A DNA stretch of 64,000 nucleotides from Chaetomium olivaceum. Its lineage: Eukaryota > Ascomycota > Sordariomycetes > Sordariales > Chaetomiaceae. Shown one piece after another: positions 32,556 to 43,560 of this stretch. The stretch covers positions 744,001 through 808,000 of the forward strand of contig JAYWVB010000006.1 of the NCBI GenBank assembly GCA_039881045.1. The letters are read 5' to 3'. A program made the translations under genes and the position numbers. The stretch's first letter is position 1. Every line of letters begins with the position of its first letter. The notes under the pieces were generated by a model that worked only from the letters and a program-made list of their open reading frames with translations, was not told the DNA's origin and ran no database searches.

Positions 32556-33948
32556 ATGCGGAGAACCTTCATCATCAGCACCCGGCCGTCGAGCGCCGTT
32601 TACCGCGCGTTTGGCGGCCAACAAGCGCGGCGCACCTTTGCGACGCCGCCCATCAAGAGCGACACTCCTCCCTCGCCCATCGAGCCGTCCAAGGAGCAAG
32701 CACACCCGGTCGGACCCTTCTACGAAGCCATCCTCCGCACCCCGGGACCCTTGCCGCCCAAGAAGCCCGAGCAACCGCCCGTCACATCCAAGACCCCCGG
32801 TGCAGACGCCTAAGCCAACACCCGAGCACCAGCAGTCCAAGCCCGTGCAAGAGAAGCCGGCCGCTCCCGCCGCCGAGGAAAAGGGAAAGGCGGCTCCGGA
32901 GCCCGCAGCCGAAGCCGAAGACAAGAAGCCCGCGGCACGGCGCCCGCGCAAGCCCAAACAAAACGGCAAAGACGAGACCAGCCCGAGCTCCAAGGCCAAG
33001 TCCGTCCCCTCCTCCTCCTCCTCTTCACCACACACCTCTTCTTCTCCCCCACTACCACCATCACCACCACCACCACCACCACAAGCATCAGAAACAAAAC
33101 CACCATCAGAACCAGAACCCTCAGAACCGCGGTCTAACCCCCCCTCCCTCCAGGCCCAGCAGTCCCGCGTCCTCTTCAGCGCCAGCCTAGCGGGGCCCTC
33201 TGAGCGGGCCGAGCGGCTCGCGCGCCTGCGCTCCGAGAGCCGCGTGGTCGCCGGCGTGGTCGTGCCCCCCAAACCCGAGGAGCCCGACAACTGCTGCATG
33301 AGCGGGTGCGTCAACTGCGTGTGGGACCGGTACCGCGACGACATGGAGGAGTGGGCGGCGCGCACGGGCGAGGCCGAGCGGCGGCTGGCGGCGCAAGGGG
33401 TGGGGGAGTCGGTGGGCGTTACCGAGGAGAGTATGGAGGGGGTGGAGAGGGGGAGGAAGGGGATGGATTTGGGTGTGCATGATGGGAATGTGGATCGCGG
33501 GGCGGCGGCGGCGGCGGCGGCGGTGGGTGGTGTGGATGATGATGGGGGTGGCTCGGTGGGGAATTGGGAGATGGGGACGGCGGCGCCGGCGGGGATCGTG
33601 AAGGACTTTTGGGATGAGGAATTGTATAAAAATGTGCCGGTGGGGATTAGAGAGTTTATGAAGCATGAGAAGAGACTCAAAGAGAAACATCGGCGGGAGG
33701 GGACGGCGGGGGTTAGATGCCGCTGGCCTGCGTGTATTATAATTCTGGTTTCCAAGCGGTCGATAGACTGGAGGCTCGGAGCACATGATAAACCGTCATC
33801 ACTCAGTGCGGGATGGTCGTTGATTTGGTATGGTATTATCCCCCGTGCGGTTATCGACGCTTCCCTCGACGCGCCTCTGTCTATCCCGAAACCCAGACCT
33901 GCTCTGCGACTGCCAATGTGCCGTCACCAGATGCTTCCCGCCCAATAA
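32556..33948 (+). CDS. Oxidoreductase-like-domain (Oxidored-like/OXLD1) protein, probably mitochondrial; one frame break
   Basis: The N-terminus (MRRTFIISTRPSSAVYRAF, then RRTFATPP) looks like a mitochondrial presequence. A long Pro/Ser/Lys/Glu low-complexity linker follows, then the diagnostic Oxidored-like motif PPKPEEPDNCCMSGCVNCVWD with RYRDDMEEW, in which the cysteines are conserved. The C-terminal part is variable, ending with PVGIREFMKHEKRLKEKHRREG and a poorly conserved tail to 33948. The first frame stops at 32811 after TPGADA; the downstream domain is in the +1 frame. The break maps to the run ACCCCCGGTG at about 32795-32803, and the total is one base longer than a multiple of three. 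Function of the family is unclear; the human homologue OXLD1 is mitochondrial. The gene is divergent from the weak minus-strand gene. Confidence 0.75.
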
Positions 33949-34169
33949 CTCCTGCATAATGCTATCCTTGTCAACGCACTCTGCCGAGCGCCACGAACAA
34001 CTTCCCCATGGGAATACGTATCCCAAACGCCACCATATCCCTTGCGGTCTGAGGAGCCCAGCACGAGCGACCCAAATGGCCATTTTCTGCCTTTCGCGTT
34101 CACACATGTGATGCACAGGCGTGCTGCGACTTGTTCCATTCCCCTGTTTTTATTTCCCTTGAGCGTCGC

Positions 34170-34942
34170 TCACAGACTGTTCTTCGCCTTGGCCGACGCC
34201 GAGTTGCTGTCGTGTTCGTCAATGTCCATAGCCTCCCACGGATAGCAGATCCACTCGTCGCCGACAGTCCGGGCGGCTAGGTACCGGCCGTTCATGATCG
34301 ACTCGGGAAGAATGCCCTTCTTCTTCTTGTCCTTGTTCTGTTCGATCGAATCGCTTGGTCAGCACAGTTTGGGAGCACACCAAAAAGAATAAAAACAGAT
34401 ACGGGTAACGCACGTGCAGAACAAAGATGGCAAACTCGGTCTTGAGATCGCTGCCAATCTTCTCACGGGCCTCCTCGACATCCTTCTGCAGCTCCTTGAC
34501 AGCATACTCGAGCGTGGTGCGGGTGTCGTCGACCTCGTCGACGATCAGCACGCGCTTGCCGACCAGGTTGGCCATCTCGCCCAGCGCGGTCATGTCCAGC
34601 CACTGGGTGCGCGTGACCTTGGTGCCGGCGGCCTCGACCTCCTTGTCAGTGGAGTCGGCCAGCTGCTCGTACAGCGAGAGGCCGATGGCCTGGATCGGGA
34701 TGTTGGGGCTGCCGGGCTGCTTGAGGAACGAGCGCAGGATCCGCGCCGGCACGTAGCCGCCGCCGCCGATGGCGATCATCAGCTGCGGCTTGAAGTCGGC
34801 CAGGATCTGCGGCGCAGCCTCCTGGCACAGCTTGTGCACCTGTTTCGCGCGGGTCCGTTAGCCGCATGCGTATCCATGTGGGAAATTAGCGGTTTGCCGG
34901 GCGGCTTACATCGTTGTACGTGACGTAGATTTTCTCGACCAT
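34170..34942 (-). CDS. Hypoxanthine/xanthine-guanine phosphoribosyltransferase (Hpt1/Xpt1 type)
   Basis: Cytosolic purine-salvage enzyme transferring the phosphoribosyl group of PRPP to hypoxanthine, xanthine or guanine. Exons (minus) 34942-34910, 34839-34414 and 34337-34170 join to 209 codons (208 aa), normal for the yeast-type enzyme. Introns of 70 and 76 bp have GTAAGC and GTGCGT donors. The start MVEKIYVTYND is split by the first intron directly before VHKLC. Key motifs are LMIAIGGGGYVPARILRSFL, SLYEQL, VTRTQWLD and the PRPP-binding loop VLIVDEVDDTRTTLEYA. The C-terminal exon begins NKDKKKKGILPE and contains YPWEAMDIDE. No frame breaks. I cannot tell HPT1 from XPT1 by eye. Confidence 0.95.
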
Positions 34943-35869
34943 TTTGGTGGTTGGCGGGGTGATGTGTCTCACGGTAAGTATTTGGGGGAATGGCGGGGTT
35001 GTCTATGTCCGTTGAGCGAGACCGAGGTTAGCAAATGCGGGGAGAATCTTTTTCATACAGAAGATACGACTCACCAGAGCTGAACACTCGAAGCAACAAC
35101 AGAGAATATATTCATGTGGGGAAGTGAAATACACAGTTGGGGAGCTGTCAACCCACATGCTCGAAGGCAGAAAAAGTTTCCTTCGATCTCAACCCCACCA
35201 TGATTGGACCCAGACCCCGGGCTTGAGGCAGAGGTGAAAAAAAACACAGGAGCCCGCCCCGCCCGAACAAGTCCCGCGGTCGTTGCCTTGCGCGTTTGCC
35301 CCGCGTTATGAGGTCGGCCCGCTCCTTCGGGGCTCCACAGTGTGACACCGACGCAAGAGGCGCTAACGGTTAGTGGAAGGTGCGGGCTGATCTGCAACTC
35401 TGAATCAACGGCGATCGCCGACTTCCTTCCCTCGAGTTTTTCTCACCATGTCTCCCCCATCAGACCAACAACCAACAACAAGCAGGTCTGACTTCCAAAC
35501 GCGCCCTGCACCACAGATAAACCATACGGTTTCAGACGCTGTAGCGTTCAAGGTCTTTCAACAAGCGGCAGTCAAATTATCGAACCTTCATTCACTTGCA
35601 CGCCCCCCTGGGCACTTTTTGAAATGTGATTTCCTCCGACATTCAGCAGCCCAGTCCTCTCCAGTTGCTCATTTGTAAAAGCACGCTGTGTCTACTTAGT
35701 ACTGGCCATGCGGAGGAACACCATCATCCACTTGTGCTAATACTAGTACATGACAGGTAGCGCAAACCCGAACCAAGACATTCTGACATTAATTCAGTGG
35801 ACAGGGGTTCTACCAACAGTACTGCCTGCAAGACGAAATTCATGAGTGAAATATTGACCAATTGCGGAA
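34943..35869. other. Intergenic, no gene seen
   Basis: 5' region of the phosphoribosyltransferase gene and then A/T-richer sequence. Only short ORFs without domains. Confidence 0.4.
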
Positions 35870-36420
35870 ATTAGACTCGAAGGGACGCCCTCGTATCTCG
35901 TTGTTGATAGTTTAACTGCCTCCGTCCCAGCGGCCAGCCCCAGCCTATCAGGTGTTACCAAGCCTGCCAGGTTATTACTTGCAAATCACCCTTGCCCGAG
36001 GGGTTGTTACGTTGATTAGCGTTCCCATTTTCTGTTCTCGCCGCTCGCCCCGTTATCATCGTCGAAAACCCGTTGGCGCCCAACCCCGTGGCGTCTACGG
36101 ATCGCCCGTGGGCGTTGGAAGGGAACCGATGGCAATGGGTTCAACTTTTGTGCCTGTGGTGTCTACATATCAGCAGGCCTGTCCTCAAAATATGAAAGGA
36201 GGAACGGCAAGCAAACAAAGCGGGAGTAACGGAGGGGGCAAGGAATGCAATTCTTCAGCGGTCGCTATCTCGGATTTGTTCTTGCTAGAGTTCTCCTCAG
36301 TTAGATGGACCGGGAGTGTTTTATCCTCCACCGCTACCGTACGAGCCCAACCACCTTTAGCACCCACTTTTAAAGGACCGAGGTCGCTACGATGGTTTGT
36401 ATGGCTTGCGGTTTAGGAAG
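35870..36420 (+). repeat. Diverged dispersed repeat, copy A (inverted partner at 42970-43560)
   Basis: By eye, this stretch aligns along its length with the reverse complement of 42970-43560, for example GTTGTTGATAGTTTAACTGCC against GTTGTTGATGGTCTAACTGCC, and CGATGGCAATGGGTTCAA against CGATGACGATGGGTTCAA. Many differences are transitions, as expected for repeats hit by RIP. No coding frame survives in either copy. Confidence 0.6.
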
Positions 36421-38342
36421 ACCGCTAAGGGAGGATTGCAATCTCATGATGGTGATTCTCTGAGATTCGTTGGACACTGAGATGTCAGTTCTGCGGTTCT
36501 GTTACTGCGGATTGCCTATTGAATGTTCAAATAGCCCAGGCCCGTCGATATTAATTCATATTGAATTCTCACATTCATGCGGATTCGACGACAAAGGTGG
36601 CTTGACTATGGGTTAGCAAATCCTAGTTAGGTGCTAGCAACTTATAATTAGAAAGAAATACCGACAAATTCGATAGAAGACAACGAGAGCTAAGCTATCT
36701 CTATGGGTATGATCTATACGTCATAGAATCGATCATGCCATAACATGTACCCACATCGAGATGTCAGCACTTTAGTCATTTGATGGTCAATTGATACTCG
36801 TCCTTTAATATATTCCAGTTTCCCCCTTACTTTAATTCCAACCCGCGAGGAATATTTAGAAACTGACCTATGTGGGGTGTGCTTACATTGCATTCTCGTT
36901 GGTAAAGAGCTCCGAGGCCTTAGACCATCAGGCTGGATTATGGCAATCCTCTCCTTGGAGGTGTCTGCTGTTCTGTTTGACGCATGTGCTACTGACCACG
37001 TAATCGTGGCCTGCTTGCTCGTTTATCCAACTTCAGAGTATGATATAGCAACCTCAAAGGGTAGTTAGACGTACCTGATTCTGTTAGTCTTTCTATGTAC
37101 AAGGAATTGATCATACTACTGCCACGTTTACATGTACCCACTTGCAGACGAGCATTCTAGTCATTCAGGAGTCATCCATGGTTATGCCTATGCTCGTCTT
37201 TTGATCGTAGTCCGTTTCTGGATAATTTTAGGGGTGAGAAATGGATTGACTCTGCTCTTATTTCCCCCTTGGACTCGCTTAGACATCGAGGCAGGAAAGA
37301 CAAAGTTCAATTTGATGCCAGGGAAAGAATGATCCATCAACGGGCAAGTTCCCCCGACACGCTACAACCCCGGGCAGCGGCTCATTTGATTGTTGGAGGG
37401 TGTAGTTTGTTGGGATCGCGGGATCTCGAGCTGTTCTGAAGGTTGGGATTAACCAAAAGCATCCAGGGTCGAAGCAAGCCAAGCGCATACACACCATCCA
37501 GATGACGAGCGTGAGAGATTAGATTATATTAACCCTGAATGCATGCCGGTACTCAGTATCCTACAATACTATCAAAAGTCGACAACATACTGATCGACAA
37601 AACCGCTCGCTGATCCAAAGTAAACCTTTTCAAGTTTGTGGCAAAGGGGCGGCAGGAGAATATACTATAGCCATGATCTCATTCAAGCGTTACCAACGCC
37701 TTCGATCCTCTCCTGCGACCCTTGAGTCCCGCGCCCTCAGTCCTGAAACCGACTGAGTAACAGGTTGCTGCTCGGCAAACTTGGAGATCCAACCATGCGA
37801 TACTTGTCCTCCTAATTTGCGTAGACTACATGCGGCTCAACGTTAACAAGCCATGTTACCATCAATACGCCTATGCTACCTTTACCGCCGCGCAAGGGGG
37901 CGTACTACGATGCACTCCCGTGTGCTTGCGTATCACGGTTTTGGACAACTGTGTAGCCGCCTCTCTGGCGCCCAGGCGCCATTGCGGGGTGTTTAATTAC
38001 CTTCTGCTCTCATCATCCCGCTTCCTCTCGCTCCAACGCAGAGCGCACAGCAAGCTTCTTGGGACAAATCCATTTTCGGCTACATCCCAACAGAACTCAT
38101 TTTCTCTTTTGAGATAAGCTTTTACGTTGAAGACTACGCGCGACGAAACTTTATGCTTGTTAGCCTTGTTCTCCAGCCTGATTTGAACACCATCACAACG
38201 GCCCCCCTAGATAATACCACCTACAACAGCGGCTGGTTCCCCGGCGAAGCAGAGCCCAACGAAGGTTGGCGTATGGACGTAGTAACGCTTGCTCTCTGCT
38301 CGCCATCATCGGAGACGCAAGGTCCGAGACCTAGCTCGCGCC
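36421..38342. other. A/T-rich, gene-poor degraded sequence
   Basis: No gene. Two stretches (about 36735-36820 and 37100-37200) share ATGTACCCAC, TAGTCATT and CTCGTC blocks in the same order and look like a degenerate direct repeat. Composition is more A/T-rich than the flanking gene blocks. Confidence 0.4.
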
Positions 38343-39526
38343 ATGACAGCAACTCGGCTTGCTATGCTACCTCGTTTGGTCCCTGCAATGCAGCTTCTAA
38401 GCGCCGTTCGCCCCGGGCGCTTACCCAGTTTCGACGCCACCCTCTCTCATATACACGGGCCAACCCCAAAAGATGTATCACGGGACGATACCATAGGGTA
38501 CTTTGTCAACGTCCCTCACGACATGGACGGCATGCCCGTCTTGGTTTCCGGGCCCTCGAAGTCAGCCTCGACACGCAAACGGACAAGGGCGTCGTTGGGT
38601 TTGCGGATTTCAAGATCGCCAGCATCCCCCCAAGCCGCCTGGTCCGCGGCCTGCTTATCTTCAGTTCTCTCCTTACACTTGGCCTGTTGATTGCTGTTAT
38701 GGCCTGGCGGGACGGTCCCGCTGCTTTGGCAGTCATCTTCATGGGGCTTGCGAGCTCGCTCATGGGCCACGCTAGCAGCTGGAGGCCGATGAACCCCTAC
38801 AGAGAGGACCGGGCCAGGGGTGACCAGGAGGCCACCCGGGTTACCGAGGTCATCAAATATTACCGGTCTAACTTGGTTGTCGTTCGATGCAATGAGGCCG
38901 TCAGTGAGGAGCTGTACCAGGGTTGCATCGATTACTGCGGGTACCGAAATTGGGGCCTATGCTACGGTGTCCTCATGGCGACGGGAAGCATTTCTTTGAT
39001 GCTCTCTGTCCTCATGCTGGGAAACTGCAGCTGGAGAGCGCAGATCTCCATTGCCGTGTCATACATCGTGCTCAATTCATTTATTGGATTGTCAGCATGC
39101 TGCCCCGCCGTGTATTTTGGGACATGGTATGTACACATATGATTCCGTGAGCGTTTTGACTCTCGGCCCTGGTCACCACAGTTTTGGAAAAGGAAGTGGC
39201 TAACAGAACCCCCGGTAGAGCAGATACATCGTGAACGATGTAACGCCACAGGATGCCCTGAACGCCCACGAGGATACAACGCCCAACCCAACTACTCCCG
39301 ATGAAAGGAGTGCCGTACTCGAACGCTCTGGTTCGCTCTTCGAGAAGTAGGGTCCACTGGATGGTTGAAGAGGGCTGACTATATCCGGCCAACCGCGCCA
39401 TGGAAACAATGGTTTACAGAGGCACAGCAGGCCATTGACGATGGAGACCGTGTTTGGCCGGCCGTTGCAAGAGAGTTGGAGCTCTGCCGCTCGGTTGGTG
39501 AGTTCAAACCAATGGTCAAAAAGTAG
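38343..39526 (+). pseudogene. Fungal multi-pass membrane protein, frame-broken
   Basis: The pieces match, from memory, a widespread uncharacterised fungal membrane-protein family of about 380 aa. In one frame from 38343: MTATRLAMLPRLVPAMQLL, RPGRLPSFDATLSHIHG, DDTIGYFVNVPHDMDGMPV. After a break near 38560: GVVGFADFKIASIPPSR and two helices (LLIFSSLLTLGLLIAVM, ALAVIFMGLASSLMG), then VVVRCNEAVSEELY and two more helices (LMATGSISLMLSVLML, ISIAVSYIVLN). After another break near 39080: YWIVSMLPRRVFWDM, a probable intron starting GTATGT at 39127, then YIVNDVTPQDALNAHED. After a further break near 39340: RTLWFALREVGSTGWLKRA to the stop at 39526. At least three frame breaks; it lies in a transposon-rich region, so real decay is likely. 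Confidence 0.7.
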
Positions 39527-39718
39527 CTTACATTTTCAAAATGACACCCAAATCCCCCTGCATTCGGATGCATCACTCGATGATAATCCATCACCAACAA
39601 TATCTTAGATACTAGGCAGAACAATGTTCTTCATTTTGCCACATGTAGTGGGCAGCAGCATTAGCTTCAAGCTGTCGTCAAGGGCTTTCCATACAATTCT
39701 TACACAAAGTCAGAGAAA

Positions 39719-39761
39719 GGGCAAGTTTAGTGGCACGGGGCCCGATCCCTAGTGGCACGGG
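39719..39761. repeat. Left TIR of the MULE
   Basis: Perfect inverted match to 42386-42428. It contains TAGTGGCACGGG twice, separated by CCCGATCCC-type sequence. Confidence 0.92.
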
Positions 39762-39983
39762 TCCGGAAATTCTGCCGAAATTCTGCCACCCTCCCGGGTG
39801 GGCAGAATCTCCGCCCACTCATTCCATACTCCGTCTCTAACTTCTTATTTGACCTCGTCCACCGACTGCAACATCGTGTCCAAAAAGATTTATTGCATCT
39901 CCTTATTGGCTATATTATAGGGCCCATATTATATCACGATCCAACGAGCCGGCAATCCACTCTGTTGCCTGCCGCCTACCAAG

Positions 39984-42195
39984 ATGCCTCTCGAGGCCCC
40001 TACCGTCCCTGCGGATGGATTTGAGTCCTTCGATGTACTCTACGCCCATGTCAACGCGTCAGCCAAAGAACAAGGATACGCAATCGTCAAGGTGCGATGC
40101 AGCGACTACAAGAACGGCGCGCCGAGGCGGTACGATCTGAGTTGCGTTCATGGGGCCAATAAAAAGGAGACCCGAGGTGTCGGCCTGCGGGACACATCTA
40201 CCATCAAGAGGAGTTGTCCGTGGAGGGCGAAGGCAGTTCAGCGTGTACTCGCAGGCGATCGATGGATCTTCGAGGTCATGGTTAACCAGCATAATCACGA
40301 AGCTCAAGACCCCGTAGCCTACCCTAGCCACCGCAAAAGGACCTGGACCGAGGCCCAGAAGGATAAGATCCGCCAGATCTTCAAGACCACGGCTACTGGC
40401 TCCCGTGGTGTTGCCGCATTGATGCGAGAGCGTTACCCAGATCAGGTGACCCCCCGTTTTCTACCCCTTTTCTCACACCTTTATCTGTCTAACCTCCCAC
40501 TTTACTTATCTAGGAGTGGCACCGTCGCGACATCGAGAACGAGATGAGCCAGGCTAAGGCCGAGGCTCTTGGTGGCTATACCCCTACCAGGCTCTGATCA
40601 AGCACTTCACCGACACTGGTATTAAGCACTTTGTCCGCCAGCTAAGCGGACATGTCACGGCCTTGATCTGGACATACCCATGGTGCGAGAAGGCCTGGAA
40701 GCGATTCCCTGATGTCCTCAGCCTCGACAATACGTACAAGACCAACCGCTTCGATATGCCTTTCCTCAACGTCACGGCGTTACCAATCTTCATACCACCT
40801 TCAATGTCGCCTTCGCCATCGTCAACAAGGAGGATGAAGAAGCCTACACTTGGTTGATCGAGCATCTCGAAAAGCTCCGCGTCGCTGTAGGCGCCCAGCT
40901 ACCTACTGTAGCAATTACCGACTTCGAGAAAGCCCTCAAGAATGCGCTGGCCACCGTCTAGAAGACTGTCAACCAGCAGATCTGTTTGTGGCACGTGTTC
41001 AAGAACGTACAGAGAGAGGTCAAGAGGAAATGGAACTGGCCCGACGGCCAACAGCCCAGCCAGCAGGCCCTGCGAGAACAGGAAGAAGAGGGTAATCACG
41101 TGGACCCTACTTTCAGGGATCTAATCGCAGAGGCCCCTGTCATCGGCCCTCCCCTTTCGATTCAAGATACTGAAGATACCCCTGCCGGCTTTCTGTCTGT
41201 CTGGAAGGCCTGCGTATATGCCTCGACGATTGACGACTTCCAGATGGCGTGGCAGCACCTGATCGACCAGTTCGCCGAGCATCAAGAACCCGCTGTTTCC
41301 TACATCTTGTCGCCTACTTCCCATGGAGGAAGCACTTCCTCGAGTGCTTCACCCGTCAAAATCGGAACTTCGGCGTTCGGGTCACCTCTCGTACAGAGGG
41401 CAGTCACAAGGAGCTGAAGTCGTACCTGCTGAATTCAAGGGCAGAACTTCGGTTTCTCGCCAGCCGCGTCGAGCAACTCGTGAAGGACCAAGAGGCTTCA
41501 TATAACGCCAAGAAGGGCGAGGAGGCCACGGCCAGCTCGGGCAGTACAGCAGCTGTCGATGGATGGGAGACCTACGCTACCGCCTTAGCCGCAAGGCACT
41601 TGGCCTCGTGGCGCAGCAACACAGGATCTGCCACAGCAGGGTCAAGAGTGACCTCGGACAGACTGCCTCCCAGAGGCACAGGGAACCACCCCCTGAGTGC
41701 ACCGGGGCTTTCCACCAGCAGTTTGGCCTCCCTTGTTCCCACGATATCGAGCGTAAACTACGTAGCAACCAGGAGCTCAGTTACCTCGATACCCATCCCC
41801 ACTGGCACCTTGAGGTGAGCCTCGCCGCTAACGACCCCTTGGCCGCGATCGAAGAGCCGCTAGTAGGAATCACAAGGCGTGGTAGGCCTACAGTCAGTCA
41901 GGAGGAGATCCCCGTCGCTTTGATACCCCGTGGAGATAACTACCGCCGAGCTTCGGCCGCCACGCGGGCCCGAGACCCCTCGCGGTGGGAGCTCGTTGAA
42001 CGACAGGAGCAGCAGCAAGCCCGGGGCCGAGCCCGAGGCCGGCGGCCGCGGGGCCCGAGAGGACGGGGTAGAGGTCCCGCACGGGGGCAGGGCCAGCAAA
42101 ATGCAGTAGATGGGGCTCAGGGAGGTGCATCAACTGGGCCTGATGTGGCTATATCGCTAGGAACGCCCGTATCAGACACGCCCCAGTCACAGTAG
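39984..42195 (+). pseudogene. MULE transposase with FAR1-like DNA-binding domain, frame-broken
   Basis: N-terminus MPLEAPTVPADGFESFDVLY starts a FAR1/WRKY-GCM1-like zinc-binding domain (KVRCSDYKNGAPRRYDLSC, NQHNHE). A 68-bp intron (40446-40513) joins RYPDQ to EWHRRD. After a frame break the MULE catalytic domain follows: VLSLDNTYKTNRFDMP (first Asp), after another break TTFNVAFAIVNKEDEEAY and TVAITDFEKAL (second Asp), then a TAG where CAG would fit, and ICLWHVFKNVQ. The SWIM-type zinc finger is visible in a further frame (GLPCSHDIERKL), and the C-terminus is an Arg/Gly-rich tail (GRRPRGPRGRGRG). At least three frame breaks and one nonsense codon. Confidence 0.88.
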
Positions 42196-42385
42196 CTAGG
42201 AATTCATGCCTGTATATCCTGAGTTAAGAGCGTAAGATCAATATTTTCATATGCACCCAAATCGTTTAAAAAAGGACGTTTTCGCCGTTTGGGGGGAGGA
42301 AATAGGTCCCCTCCCCCCTTTACCGCACTACAGAGGAAAGGCGGTCAGCCGTGCATTGATGTTTTAGGAAGGCGGTGAACTGGAC

Positions 42386-42428
42386 CCCGTGCCACTAGGG
42401 ATCGGGCCCCGTGCCACTAAACTTGCCC
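42386..42428. repeat. Right TIR of the MULE
   Basis: Reverse-complement partner of 39719-39761, followed by the CAGAGAAA target duplication. Confidence 0.92.
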
Positions 42429-42436
42429 CAGAGAAA

Positions 42437-42969
42437 AGGTGCAAAGCTACCTTTTGCCCCTTATTGTAGGTCGTAGTCATCAATGGCGAGGCCGAGGAAC
42501 ACACCACGTAGCCCTGGGTCTGTCTCGGTTCTAAGCGGTCCCGGCTAAAAAAAGGGCGGAGTCAATCCTCGAGTACGGACTGAACTATAGACGTCAAAGA
42601 ACGGGCATAGATTTGACCAGAAATGACTTATGAATGACCATAAATGACCAAAATGACATCTCCAAGTGATTACATGTTGACGTAGAAGTAGCATGACCAA
42701 TTTTGTGTTAGAAGAACCAAAGAAATCATCTTACTCCAAGCTCGCTGCCTGGGCCTTCATTGTTAACGCGGGCTACGATTACGTGATCAACAGCAAAGGC
42801 CTCGAGAAGGTTGCCACTGTCTTGGTTGGTTATTTAAGGTCTCGATGGATGTTCCTTAACCACAGGTATGAAATTTCAGTCGCTATCAGAGGGCCAATTA
42901 TCTGTCCGTCCCCGAAAGGCCATTAAATACCTTGTAGTCATCATGACGTTCCGGCCATTTTTCAACAGC
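42437..42969. other. Non-coding, degraded
   Basis: No gene. A short run of ATGACC/AAATGACC units around 42620-42650 looks like slippage. Confidence 0.35.
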
Positions 42970-43560
42970 GTCATAAACTGGAAGCCACATGAGGCGTTGC
43001 AACCACTCCAAGATGTTCAAGACGCGGCCAATGCTAAAGTCGATTGGACTCAGACGAGGGTGGAGAATAAGTCGTGCCCAGCTCATAAAGATAGGTAGAG
43101 CTCAGGCAAGACCAAGTCAGAGCTAGCTACAGTTGAGTAATTATGTCCCTTGCCTCTCCTTCCTGTTACTTATGTTTCTTTTACATGCTGTTTCCGCCTT
43201 CATATCAATATTTTGAGGAAATGCCTGTTAATACGTGGACGCAATAGGCGCAAAACTTGAACCCATCGTCATCGATTCCGAAGGCCAAAGGGGGGGGGGG
43301 GTCATAGGGGCCAAGGGGTGGTCGGGTCGATAGGCCTTTAACGATGATAATGTAGCGAGCGGGAAAAACCGAGAATGGGGACGCTGAGGATTAATGTCAC
43401 GAACACTCGGGCAAAGGTGGTTTTGCGAGCAAAAGCAGGCAGGTTTGGTAACTCTTGGGAGGCTAGGGCTGGACACCTAGGCAGTTAGACCATCAACAAC
43501 AGAGACGCAGCGGCGACACAATTAAATCATTTCCCAAGCTCACGCTCAGAGACAAAACAG
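42970..43560 (-). repeat. Diverged dispersed repeat, copy B (inverted partner of 35870-36420)
   Basis: See copy A. It contains a run of G residues at about 43284-43296 absent from copy A. The two copies face each other across about 6.5 kb that includes the membrane pseudogene and the MULE. Confidence 0.6.

Larger units (their letters stand above)
39719..42428 (+). mobile_element. Mutator-like (MULE) DNA transposon
   Basis: A 2710-bp element. Both ends share at least 43 bp of perfect terminal inverted repeat, starting GGGCAAGTTTAGTGGCACGG. The element is flanked by the 8-bp direct repeat CAGAGAAA at 39711-39718 and 42429-42436, a target-site duplication in the range known for Mutator-like and hAT elements. 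The single gene inside has a MULE-type transposase. The perfect TIRs argue for recent insertion, but the transposase carries several breaks, so the element is defective. Confidence 0.92.

Noticed and set aside
43284..43296. G-run as a regulatory or quadruplex element
   Set aside because: A single homopolymer inside a degraded repeat; no further G-tracts with suitable spacing.
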